NCBI GenBank assembly: GCA_035516155.1
Contig: DATJAP010000031.1
Coordinates: 1-25,545 of the forward strand
Direction of reading: 5' to 3'
Source: JAJYKN01 sp035516155
GTDB lineage: Bacteria; Nitrospirota; UBA9217
DNA length: 25,545 bases
The notes beneath the pieces are model-generated. The model saw only the letters and a program-made list of their open reading frames with translations. It made no database searches and was not told where the DNA came from. The position numbers and the translations under genes were made by a program. This document shows, piece by piece, positions 1 to 7,248 of this stretch. Within the stretch, counting starts at the first letter, position 1. Every line of letters starts with the position of its first letter.

Positions 1-2
1 TA

Positions 3-296
3 AGTTCCCGAAGCGGTCGTCGCGTCGTTGTCATAACAGATAATGCCAAATACCATCATGCCAAGCTCCATGCAGATTGGCGAAGTCAGCATGAACCTCA
101 ATTCATGTTGGATTTTCTGCCTCCTTACAGCCCTGATCTAAGTCCAATTGAGCGGTTATGGAAATTAACTCGAAGGCTCTGTCTGCATAACCGATACTTC
201 CCGACGCTTGAGGATGTGGTACGGTCAGTGGAATCAAGATTCAGGGAATGGACATCAGGCAACGAAATTGTCCGCAAATTATGCGCAATTAATTAG
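3..296 (+). CDS. IS630-family transposase, C-terminal part (5' end outside window)
   Basis: The reading frame is open from the window edge (codons start at base 3) to a TAG at 294-296. It encodes the C-terminal half of a DDE transposase of the IS630/Tc1-mariner type. The visible motifs are ITDNAKYHHAKL, holding the second catalytic Asp, and FLPPYSPDLSPIERLWK, holding the catalytic Glu, about 36 residues apart as expected for this family. These enzymes cut and paste their element into TA dinucleotides. The N-terminal helix-turn-helix and first Asp lie before the window. The end of the frame looks natural, so the element may be intact upstream. I could not define its right terminal inverted repeat because the left end is not visible. 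A tRNA fragment lies about 140 bases downstream. Confidence 0.88.
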   Translation, partial: SSRSGRRVVVITDNAKYHHAKLHADWRSQHEPQFMLDFLPPYSPDLSPIERLWKLTRRLCLHNRYFPTLEDVVRSVESRFREWTSGNEIVRKLCAIN

Positions 297-433
297 TGCG
301 CTATTTATAGAACAGACCAAAATAGATAGAATCATCGTAACGATTGTAAGCATCGCAATACTGAAAACCCTTTGATTTTATACCACAAACGGGAAACCAG
401 GCGATACATCAAGGGAATTAGATTTTTGCTTGT

Positions 434-482
434 TAGCATTCGCAATGCGGGGGCCGAGGGTTCGATCCCCTTCTCGCCACCA
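434..482 (+). tRNA. tRNA 3' fragment (5' half missing; pseudo-tRNA or attachment-site remnant)
   Basis: The sequence has the 3' half of a tRNA. There is an anticodon-like loop TTCGCAA (439-445) with a partly paired stem, a T arm with loop TTCGATC and stem GAGGG/CCCTT, and a 3' end CTCGCCACCA with encoded CCA. No D arm or 5' acceptor strand is found upstream. Counting from the T loop to CCA gives one base fewer than a normal tRNA, so the T stem or acceptor is also damaged. The loop would read as a CGC (Ala) anticodon, but the amino-acid identity is not secure. A 3' tRNA piece of this length is what tRNA-targeting integrases leave at the far end of an integrated element. Confidence 0.5.
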
Positions 483-926
483 TTTCTTCATGACCCTGCC
501 AAGAATATTTCGCCTGATTTGAATTTTTTCTGCCCTAGCTTACCTGATGCATATCGTCGTCCGAAATCGCAATAACCCTTCATGCGTTCACCGAACAAAA
601 AAAAGCAGTACCCCCGGGAGCTGGCACTGATGTGTTCAACAGCAGCCACCGCTTTTTTATCATTTGCGCTGAAAACACCCTTCCGGGCGGGGATTAAGGC
701 GCAGGCTGCAAAGAATTCAGATGAGCGTTTTTCGCTGAAAGAAGTAGACAAATGTTCATCGCCGCTACTATGAGGATATTTAACGAAGAGCAAACCGGCA
801 AGGGGGCATATCTACTGACGTCATGCGACTGTAAGAAGGGCTCCGGGGCGAACGAATATTTATCATTCTCTAATGATCTCGTTATGCCAGCATATTTCTG
901 TCGTCGGTTGGCAGCCCTTTTGTGCA

Positions 927-955
927 TTGACAGCACCCGATAACGAGGGTAAAAT
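927..955 (+). promoter_or_regulatory. Sigma70-like promoter upstream of the sensor kinase
   Basis: TTGACA (927-932), a 17-base spacer and TAAAAT (950-955) match the sigma70 consensus at 11 of 12 positions. The expected start of transcription is near 962. This is about 250 bases before the kinase start codon, so it would give a long leader that also covers the small frame at 1006-1110. Confidence 0.45.
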
Positions 956-1005
956 ATTGTGACATTTATACCTTCCTGGAGTAGGGATTATTCCGTCTTA
1001 ATTTC

Positions 1006-1110
1006 ATGGGGTTAAAAAAAACGAGCAGAGACGATTCAATGGCTGAAACTTGGGAGCCCTTGAATCCGATGATCCGAAAAGGATCAGAGATAGCTGGCTA
1101 TGATAAATAG
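1006..1110 (+). CDS. Possible 34-residue small protein or leader peptide
   Basis: ATG at 1006 opens a 34-codon frame closed by TAG at 1108-1110. It lies 45 bases after the predicted start of transcription and upstream of the kinase. The peptide is hydrophilic and has no motif I recognise. No Shine-Dalgarno sequence stands at the right distance from the ATG, so translation is doubtful. It could equally be a chance frame inside the leader. Confidence 0.15.
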   Translation: MGLKKTSRDDSMAETWEPLNPMIRKGSEIAGYDK

Positions 1111-1218
1111 TCCCCGAGCAGAACGAACCACCGGCAAGTCATACGATGATGTCGTTGCCAGCAGCAAGCCCACACTGCCGGATCCATTATTTGTGGCACG
1201 GTGGATAACCCTCTCATT

Positions 1219-3075
1219 ATGAAAAAGAAAATCATCATAATTCTCGGTACCGTGTCTCTGCTCTTCGTTTTCGGCGGTATTTACCTCATCAAATCGATCG
1301 AAACCAACGCAATGCGGTTTGATGAATTGCTCATGTTCCACAAGGTGGAAATCCTCAGGGAGAACCTCCTGCTGAATATTCGTAGAGCGGAGGCGGATCT
1401 GTATTCCCAGGGCACACGGCATGCGGAAAGCGCCGTTTCCGTTGAAAGGCATGTTGATGCCATGAAGAATACGATCAATGTCTGTTTTGGATGCCACCAT
1501 CAAGAAAGCGTCCTGCGCAGGCTCCAAGATCTGCAGCATCAGGTCGAGCAATACGGCCAGCAAATCGGCAAAGGATTGACCGTGAAAGCGGACGCTGGCA
1601 GCCTTCGTGTCGAACTGGAAAGAGCCCACCTCATCGGCGATTCTCTGATCAGCGAGATCAACACCATGATCGTGATAACCAACAAAAAACTCTCTCAGCA
1701 GACTGATGATATCCTGCGCGAAGTGCGTCGCACGAAAATCATGTTGATTATGGTCATTGCCGCTGGCCCATTCATAATCGCCCTTATGGCCTTTTCCGTT
1801 CTCAGAGGCATTACCCGTCCGATTCAGGCGCTGCTGAATGCTACGAGAAATTTGCAAACGGGGAATTTCGAGTATAGAGTAGCCGGACTCCGGGATGAGT
1901 TCGGCGAGCTGGCAGTCGGTTTTAATGTAATGGCGAGTTCGTTAAAGGAACATATGAAGAAAATCGAAGAGAGCGAGAAGCGGTACCGCCTGCTCTTCGA
2001 AAGCGCTGGCGACGGCATATTTATCCTGGATGGCGAAGGTGATAACATGGGGAAAATCGTTGCGGCCAATCAGGCCGCTGTAAAGATGCACGGCTACACC
2101 CTTGAGGAACTTTTGACCATGAACATCAGGGATCTCGACGACGCCGATTCGTCCGCCAAGGTGCCTGAGCGCATAGAACGCATATTCCAGGGGGAGTGGT
2201 TCAAGCGGGAAATCAATCATGTCAGGAAAGACGGAACCGTTTTCCCCGTGGCGATCAGCGCCGGTCTGCTTGAAATGGGGGATCACCGCTATATCCTGGC
2301 AATCGACAGTGACGTCACCGAACGGAAACAGGCTGAGGAAACCCTGCAGCGGACCGAGCAGCTCAAAACTACAGGGGAGCTGGCGGCGGGACTGGCGCAT
2401 GAAATTAAAAATCCCCTTGCAGGCATCAAGGCTTCAATCGAGATCCTCTCCACGGCGCCTTACCTCCCCGAAGAGGATAAGCGCATTCTTGTACTCGTGA
2501 TCGGCGAGATCAAACGGATCGAGCTGCTGATCAGAGACCTTCTCAATTTCGCCAGGCCCTCCCGGCCCCAGTTTGAAGATACCGATGTCAATGCCGTCCT
2601 GAACGCAGTTGCCGGCATGGTGCTGAAAAACCCCCGTTCGCCGGCGGACTCATCGAAAAGCATTTCCGTTGTTAAGGATCTTGAGGAGAATCTTCCGGGA
2701 ATCACGGCTGACCCAATGCAACTGAAGCAGGTCTTCATGAATCTGATGCTGAATGCTGTTGACGCCATGCAAGGCAGCGGCACCTTGGGGATCAAAACAC
2801 GGTTTGAATCGGCGGCGAGGGCCATCCTGATTGAAGTGTCCGATACAGGCAAGGTGCCGGATCCCTCAGTGATGAATAAAATATTTCAGCCCTTTTTCAC
2901 GACGAAACCGAAGGGCACCGGTATGGGGTTGGCGATTTCAAAGCGCTTGATTGAGAATCACAGGGGAACCATAGGCGCTGTCAAGAACGGGTCAGGCGGG
3001 GTAACATTCAAAATGAGCCTGCCGATAACCCAGGAAATACAAAAGCAAATGACATGGCCATCCGCCGCCCTCTGA
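1219..3075 (+). CDS. Membrane PAS sensor histidine kinase with a periplasmic heme-c (CXXCH) motif
   Basis: Two-component sensor kinase of about 618 residues. Numbered from GTG 1201, the order is TM1 (9-30), a periplasmic helical region (31-178) with CFGCH at 95-99, TM2 (180-200), HAMP (203-255), PAS (260-375), HisKA (388-455) with phospho-acceptor His400 in AGLAHEIKNPLAG, and HATPase_c (500-608) with N box (NLMLNAVDAM), F box (FFTTKPKG) and G2 box (GTGMGLAIS). CXXCH on the periplasmic side is the covalent heme-c attachment motif, so the input may be redox state or a gas ligand; this is inference. The G1 box reads DTGKVPDP where DxGxGI is usual. I chose ATG 1219 (MKKKIIIILG, a typical export start). 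GTG 1201 would add six residues, and neither start has a clear ribosome site. No response regulator gene lies beside it. Confidence 0.88.
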   Translation: MKKKIIIILGTVSLLFVFGGIYLIKSIETNAMRFDELLMFHKVEILRENLLLNIRRAEADLYSQGTRHAESAVSVERHVDAMKNTINVCFGCHHQESVLRRLQDLQHQVEQYGQQIGKGLTVKADAGSLRVELERAHLIGDSLISEINTMIVITNKKLSQQTDDILREVRRTKIMLIMVIAAGPFIIALMAFSVLRGITRPIQALLNATRNLQTGNFEYRVAGLRDEFGELAVGFNVMASSLKEHMKKIEESEKRYRLLFESAGDGIFILDGEGDNMGKIVAANQAAVKMHGYTLEELLTMNIRDLDDADSSAKVPERIERIFQGEWFKREINHVRKDGTVFPVAISAGLLEMGDHRYILAIDSDVTERKQAEETLQRTEQLKTTGELAAGLAHEIKNPLAGIKASIEILSTAPYLPEEDKRILVLVIGEIKRIELLIRDLLNFARPSRPQFEDTDVNAVLNAVAGMVLKNPRSPADSSKSISVVKDLEENLPGITADPMQLKQVFMNLMLNAVDAMQGSGTLGIKTRFESAARAILIEVSDTGKVPDPSVMNKIFQPFFTTKPKGTGMGLAISKRLIENHRGTIGAVKNGSGGVTFKMSLPITQEIQKQMTWPSAAL

Positions 3076-3084
3076 GCGCGGCGG
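3062..3084. terminator. GC-rich hairpin between convergent genes
   Basis: CCGCCGC (3062-3068) and GCGGCGG (3078-3084) form a perfect 7-bp stem with a 9-base loop. The kinase stop codon lies in the loop, and purN ends at 3099 on the other strand. There is no T-run on either side, so it is a weak terminator candidate that could serve both convergent genes. Confidence 0.3.
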
Positions 3085-3098
3085 CGGTACAACGATCT

Positions 3099-3749
3099 TC
3101 AGGGATTTATCAGAAACGCATCGGCCGACTGTTCCCCGTTGGAGACAGAAACCCGTCTGCCCCGGATGGTGAGCCTGCCATCGGCATAGAGTTGAATAGC
3201 GCGGGAATAAATCTTGTGCTCCTGTCTGAGGATTCGATCTGTCAGGCTGTCCTCCGTGTCGTTGTCCATGATCGGAACAACGGCCTGGATGATGATCGGG
3301 CCGGTGTCCATACCGTCATCCACGAAATGCACTGTGCACCCCGAAAACTTGACCCCGTGCTCCAGTGCCGCTTTCTGGACATGAAGGCCCGGGAAGGCCG
3401 GCAGGAGAGCGGGGTGGATATTCAGGATGCGGTTGGAAAAGGCCCTGATGAGCGTCGGGGTGATGATCCTCATAAAACCGGCCAGGCAGACGAGTTCGAC
3501 ATCTCTTTCCTGCAATTCTTTTACGAGCAGTGCGTCATACTCTTCCCGCTTATTTTTAAACCCTTTGGCACTTACATGCACTGCGGCGAAACCGTGCTTC
3601 CGCGCCCGTTCAAGAGCGTAGGCATCAGCTTGGTCGCTGATCACGACGGCGAGTTCCGCCGAGAGTGTTCCGTTCTCGATGTTGTCGATGATTGCCTGGA
3701 GATTGGAGCCGCGGCCGGAGACAAGGACACCGAGTTTTACTTTTTTCAT
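3099..3749 (-). CDS. purN: Phosphoribosylglycinamide formyltransferase PurN
   Basis: This 216-residue cytosolic enzyme transfers the formyl group of 10-formyl-tetrahydrofolate to GAR, the third step of purine synthesis. The family residues are present: the phosphate-binding start GVLVSGRGSNLQAI, catalytic Asn110 and His112 in LNIHPALLPAFPG, and Asp148 in VDDGMDTGPI. They match E. coli Asn106, His108 and Asp144. The length is normal for the family. The start has a good ribosome site (GAGGGA, 5-6 bases before ATG). The gene lies 75 bases after purM on the same strand, so the two are probably one transcript. It ends convergently with the sensor kinase. Confidence 0.96.
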   Translation of the reverse strand: MKKVKLGVLVSGRGSNLQAIIDNIENGTLSAELAVVISDQADAYALERARKHGFAAVHVSAKGFKNKREEYDALLVKELQERDVELVCLAGFMRIITPTLIRAFSNRILNIHPALLPAFPGLHVQKAALEHGVKFSGCTVHFVDDGMDTGPIIIQAVVPIMDNDTEDSLTDRILRQEHKIYSRAIQLYADGRLTIRGRRVSVSNGEQSADAFLINP

Positions 3750-3824
3750 GGAAGTCCCTCAAACAGGTGGAGGAGTCGGGGCGGGAGTCAGAAATCGGCG
3801 GTCGGGACTAATAAAACCCGAAAC

Positions 3825-4853
3825 CTAGCTTTCATACCTCACAATCTGTTTTCCCTTAACAACTTCACCGACAAGGTATGCTTGTTCCCCCAGCTTTGAC
3901 GCTTTTTTCATGATCGCCTCAGCCTGTTTCCCTGGAACGGCAAGGATCATGCCGAGTCCCATGTTGAAGTCCCGGTACATTTCGTTGTCATCGATCCCCG
4001 CTTTTTTCCGGATAAGTTTGAAAATCGAAGGCACTTCCCATGTCCCTTTCCTGATCAGGGCTTGGGCGCCTTTTGGGAGCATGCGGGGCGTATTTTCGGT
4101 GATGCCTCCGCCCGTGATGTGCGCAATGCCGCGAATGTCGAATTCCTTCAAAAGAGCCATGATGGTCTTCGCGTATATTCTCGTGGGGGTAAGCAGGACG
4201 TCGCCCAAGGGGACCTGGTTCAGTTCGCTCAGAAGGTCCTGCACGCCGTAGCCCGATTTTTCGAGAAGCACCTTGCGCACCAGGGAAAAGCCGTTGCTGT
4301 GGAGCCCCGAAGATGCCAGCCCGACAAGGCGGTCTCCTGGCTTAATCTTCGAGCCATTGATGAGCTTCTTTTTTTCAACCACACCGACGGCGAATCCCGC
4401 CAGATCGTACTCATCCTCGCTGTAGAACGATGGCATCTCCGCGGTCTCTCCGCCGATGAGTGCGCAACCTGATTGTTTGCACCCTTCGGCAATGCCCTTG
4501 ACAATGTCGGAATGCTCTTTGGGCTTCAGCTTGCTCGTTGCAAAATAATCGAGGAAAAAGAGCGGCTCGGCGCCCTGAACAATGATGTCGTTGACGCACA
4601 TGGCGACGAGGTCGATGCCGACCGTGTCGTGTTTGTGCATGAGAAAGGCGATCTTGAGTTTCGTGCCGACGCCGTCTGTCCCGGCCACGAGCACGGGCTC
4701 CTTGAATTTTTTGAGCGCGAACAGTCCGCCAAATCCGCCGATATGCGTCATAACCTCTGGCCGGAACGTTGCTTTCACATAGGGCTTGATTTTCTCGACA
4801 AAGAGGTCACCGGCGTCGATATCAACACCCGCGTCTTTGTAGGTTATGGCCAT
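3825..4853 (-). CDS. purM: Phosphoribosylformylglycinamidine cyclo-ligase PurM (AIR synthetase)
   Basis: This 342-residue enzyme closes the imidazole ring of FGAM with ATP to make AIR, the fifth step of purine synthesis. Motifs of the PurM/AIRS fold are GTDGVGTKLKIA (58-69), DLVAMCVNDI (81-90) and GGETAEMPSFY (134-144), with the C-terminal AIRS_C domain containing AHITGGGITEN. The frame is open 28 codons further upstream, but the ATG at 4853 gives the family length and has AAGGG about 7 bases before it. It lies between the exported protein (89 bases upstream) and purN (75 bases downstream), all on the minus strand. Confidence 0.96.
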   Translation of the reverse strand: MAITYKDAGVDIDAGDLFVEKIKPYVKATFRPEVMTHIGGFGGLFALKKFKEPVLVAGTDGVGTKLKIAFLMHKHDTVGIDLVAMCVNDIIVQGAEPLFFLDYFATSKLKPKEHSDIVKGIAEGCKQSGCALIGGETAEMPSFYSEDEYDLAGFAVGVVEKKKLINGSKIKPGDRLVGLASSGLHSNGFSLVRKVLLEKSGYGVQDLLSELNQVPLGDVLLTPTRIYAKTIMALLKEFDIRGIAHITGGGITENTPRMLPKGAQALIRKGTWEVPSIFKLIRKKAGIDDNEMYRDFNMGLGMILAVPGKQAEAIMKKASKLGEQAYLVGEVVKGKQIVRYES

Positions 4854-4942
4854 ACTGTATCCCTTCTGGATTTTTCGATGATAGTATCCGGAACGAAAAG
4901 CGATGTCAACAGCAATGTGGTGTACAGGAGGGTTCAACCCCC

Positions 4943-5416
4943 TTATTTTACTTTCCCACCGATTTCTTTGATCGTGGTATTGTTGAGGAGCTTCATGAAC
5001 CGGGGGTTAGCTTGGAGGGCGGCAACATCACCCGCATTGACGGCTTTCATGATTTCCGGGTCCTCAAGGATCTTTTTAAACTCGGGATCGTTCTGGAGGG
5101 TCAGGATCAGGCTCATGATTTCCGTGTCATTGAGCATCTTTTCCTGGAGCGATTTTATCTCACCACCAGAGATCCCGTTGCCGGTTCTTGCGCCCACTGA
5201 CGACGATATTGCATGGATGGATTGTATTTTCGATGCCTCGATTTTTATGATACCAAGGCTTTCCGATTTGACTGTGTAAATCCCGTTACTGAGCGATTGC
5301 ACTTCTCCGGTGATGGTGCTGCCGTCAGACAAGTCAAGCTCCTTCAGTTCACCGGCTGTTGCGCTTCGGAATGCTAAGGACAACATCAGGAACCAGGACA
5401 AGGTAAGGATCCGCAT
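4943..5416 (-). CDS. Exported protein with an SH3-like N-terminal domain and an STI1/DP-like C-terminal repeat
   Basis: Protein of 157 residues. It starts with a signal peptide (MRILTLSWFLMLSLAF then SATAGE). The first mature part (LDLSDGSTITGEV, then YTVKSESLGIIKI) looks like a small beta-barrel that handles a 'DGS-x-GE' motif. The C-terminal half has a DP-rich helical repeat: NDPEFKKILEDPEIMKAV and later LQANPRFMKLLNN. This pattern resembles the STI1/DP domain of Hop/Sti1 co-chaperones, an identification made from the motif only. I chose the ATG at 5416 because GGAGGT stands five bases before it and a signal peptide follows. The frame runs 30 codons further upstream without a better start. 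It is the first gene of the purM-purN transcript. Function unknown. Confidence 0.8.
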   Translation of the reverse strand: MRILTLSWFLMLSLAFRSATAGELKELDLSDGSTITGEVQSLSNGIYTVKSESLGIIKIEASKIQSIHAISSSVGARTGNGISGGEIKSLQEKMLNDTEIMSLILTLQNDPEFKKILEDPEIMKAVNAGDVAALQANPRFMKLLNNTTIKEIGGKVK

Positions 5417-5559
5417 GTTCACCTCCAAAGAAAGCAGGTATGCACTCTGCCTGAACCGGTGCCAGTGCAGCTGTTCATAGCCGCCTGCCGTAGCAAGGTC
5501 GTTCACGGCCTGTGCCGGCGGTCTAGGCAGAAAGCCGGTACGGCCTTTACCGTAGAGGG

Positions 5560-5588
5560 AGATTATGCTAATTTGCCGAATCTGTCAA
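5560..5588 (-). promoter_or_regulatory. Promoter of the exported protein-purM-purN transcript
   Basis: On the minus strand TTGACA (5588-5583), 17 bases, TAATCT (5565-5560). The -35 is perfect and the -10 weak. Transcription would start near 5553 and leave a leader of roughly 135 bases before the start at 5416. I see no PurR-like operator that I can identify. Confidence 0.4.
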
Positions 5589-5781
5589 GACAGAAGGTCG
5601 CGGAACGCTCTTGACTTGTCTCCCGGTAAAAATGTCCGGCTACGCGTCACCATCTCAGCGCAGATAGTTCAAGGCATCTCAGGACACTCGATCATCGCCA
5701 TTCGTCTGAAGGGGAAGCCATCGGGACTTTTCCCGTCACGCATATCCAATTCTGGTTCTGATGAAAAACGCCTGTTTTATT

Positions 5782-5810
5782 TTGAATTGGCTTGTTTTTT
5801 GTGATACACT
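5782..5810 (+). promoter_or_regulatory. Promoter of the decayed cytochrome gene and possibly the MPT-binding protein
   Basis: TTGAAT (5782-5787), a 17-base spacer and TACACT (5805-5810). The predicted start near 5817 is followed by GGGGGAGGA (5830-5838) and GTG 5840, so promoter, ribosome site and start codon are correctly spaced. It may still drive the gene at 6045 now that the first cistron is broken. Confidence 0.45.
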
Positions 5811-5839
5811 TATGGAAAATTCCACTACCGGGGGAGGAC

Positions 5840-5988
5840 GTGAAAAAAGTCGTTTGACTGTCCGGCATCGTCATGCTGTTTGCGCCGCTGGTTGTCTGGG
5901 CCGAGATCGGCGATGCCTGCCACAACGGACAGTTGGCGTTCCGTTCGATGTGAAGACGGGATGCGCCAGGTGCCGTGATATGCCTTGA
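5840..5988 (+). pseudogene. Decayed small c-type cytochrome gene
   Basis: A strong ribosome site precedes GTG 5840, followed by MKKVV, a TGA stop, then LSGIVMLFAPLVVWAE, which reads as the rest of a signal peptide. Next comes GDACHNGQLAF in the same frame. The frame then breaks at gCGTTCCGTTCg (5938-5949), a tandem duplication of CGTTC. Removing one copy joins the frame to FDVKTGCARCRDMP and a TGA at 5986-5988. The repaired order CHNGxxAF then CxxC(H) is the usual pattern of small cytochrome c7/c3-like modules. The last heme motif has CGT (Arg) in place of CAT/CAC (His). One stop, one frameshift and one lost heme ligand point to a pseudogene. It lies just upstream of the MPT-binding protein. 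Confidence 0.5.
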
Positions 5989-6044
5989 TGTGATTCGGAG
6001 GCGCCGGCGGCCCAGTCTCACTGAGTCGGGGGAGGCAGTCGCCC

Positions 6045-7190
6045 ATGTGCAATCAACAGCATAGCAGGGAAACAAATGCGACAGCGGGGAAAACAGTACC
6101 CGTCTCCGCTGCGGTCGGGATGGTCCTTGCTCACGATATCACGGAAATCAGGAAGGACGAATTCAAGGGCAGGGCATTTAAAAAAGGGCATATCATTTGC
6201 CTCGAAGACATTGTACATCTGAAACGCCTGGGAAAGGAACATCTGTTCGTGCTCTCCCTTGCACCTGATGAGATGCATGAGGATGATGCGGCCTGCGCTC
6301 TTGCAGCCGCTCTCATGGGAACGGGGGTCCGGGCTGAGGGTGAACCGAAGGAAGGCAAGGTCAATATTGTCGCGGAGCACGATGGCCTGCTGTACGTAAA
6401 CCGCCAAGCACTGCTTGAATTCAACATGCTGGGAGAGGTCATGTGCGCCGCACGACACAGCTATTCGCTGGTGAAAAAGGACCGGGTTGTCGCAGGCACG
6501 AGGGCTGTTCCGCTGGTGGTGAAGCGAGGTGTGATCGACGAGGCAACTGGGATCTGCGAGAAAGCGCGCGCTGTCGGGAAACCGGTTGTAGAAGTCAAGG
6601 AACTGCGGAAACCCAAAGTCGGGGTCGTGATAACGGGAAACGAGGTTTATCATGGCCAGATCAAGGATGCCTTCGCTCCCGTCATTTCAAAAAAGATAGA
6701 GGCGTTCAAGGGTGAGATTGTCGGTCTCTACTATGCCCCCGATGACACCGCAATCATCGAGCAGCGGCTGCGGGAGCTCCTCGATGCCGGCGCGGATCTG
6801 CTTCTTACCACCGGCGGCATGTCCGTGGATCCCGACGACGTTACCCGGTTCGCCATCAGAAATATCGGCGCAAAAGATGTCACCTACGGCGCGGCCGTAC
6901 TCCCCGGGGCGATGTTCCTCGTGGGATACATAGAAAAAGTTCAGCGCTCAGAGCTCCCGGTCCAGAGTCGAAAAACCCCGGGACGCGAAGCTCCCACCAT
7001 GAATCTCATCCCGATCCTCGGCATTCCGGCCTGTGGTATGTATCACAGTGTTACGATCCTTGATCTCATGATGCCGCGGGTGCTGGCAGGCGAGAAGATC
7101 GGGAGAAGGGAACTGGCGGAACTCGGCCACGGCGGACTCTGCCTCCATTGCAAGGAATGCAGGTATCCTGTCTGTCCCTTCGGGAAGTAG
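6045..7190 (+). CDS. MoeA/MogA-like molybdopterin-binding protein with a four-cysteine C-terminal tail
   Basis: Protein of 381 residues, cytosolic by sequence. The N-terminal part (VSAAVGMVLAHDITEI) resembles the start of MoeA-type proteins. The central part is a MoCF-biosynthesis (MogA-type) domain with VGVVITGNEVYHG (192-204) and the MPT-binding loop TTGGMSVDPDD (255-265), then LGIPACGMYH near the C-terminus. The tail LCLHCKECRYPVCPFGK has Cys366, 369, 372 and 377 and could bind a metal or an Fe-S cluster. Residues around 300-318 (QRSELPVQSRKTPGREAP) look like an insertion between the VGYI strand and the next strand. GGGGGAGG about 14 bases before ATG 6045 supports the start. It may handle molybdopterin for a molybdoenzyme not in the window, or sense it; the exact role is unknown. 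Confidence 0.82.
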   Translation: MCNQQHSRETNATAGKTVPVSAAVGMVLAHDITEIRKDEFKGRAFKKGHIICLEDIVHLKRLGKEHLFVLSLAPDEMHEDDAACALAAALMGTGVRAEGEPKEGKVNIVAEHDGLLYVNRQALLEFNMLGEVMCAARHSYSLVKKDRVVAGTRAVPLVVKRGVIDEATGICEKARAVGKPVVEVKELRKPKVGVVITGNEVYHGQIKDAFAPVISKKIEAFKGEIVGLYYAPDDTAIIEQRLRELLDAGADLLLTTGGMSVDPDDVTRFAIRNIGAKDVTYGAAVLPGAMFLVGYIEKVQRSELPVQSRKTPGREAPTMNLIPILGIPACGMYHSVTILDLMMPRVLAGEKIGRRELAELGHGGLCLHCKECRYPVCPFGK

Positions 7191-7248
7191 CTCATGTTGG
7201 GAAAAGCAGCAAAGATTAACGGTCCAGGCAATAACAGAAAAATATCAG

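Larger units (their letters stand above)
297..1218. other. Gene-poor stretch after the IS, with a tRNA fragment and a promoter
   Basis: About 900 bases lie between the transposase and the sensor kinase without a convincing protein gene. Open frames here are short, overlap one another on both strands and have no recognisable motif. What can be supported is a tRNA 3' fragment (434-482), a sigma70-like promoter (927-955) and a 34-codon frame (1006-1110). The rest may be decayed accessory DNA, which would suit a position beside an IS. Confidence 0.5.

Noticed and set aside
434..482. Complete functional tRNA gene
   Set aside because: No D arm or 5' acceptor strand precedes it, and the 3' arm is one base short.
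488..943. Overlapping short open frames on both strands in the gene-poor region
   Set aside because: They overlap each other, lack ribosome sites and carry no recognisable motif.
1084..1857. 257-codon frame antisense to the sensor kinase
   Set aside because: It is a shadow of the kinase reading frame, which has clear domains on the plus strand.
3054..3899. 281-codon plus-strand frame over purN
   Set aside because: It runs antisense to purN, whose catalytic residues are all intact.
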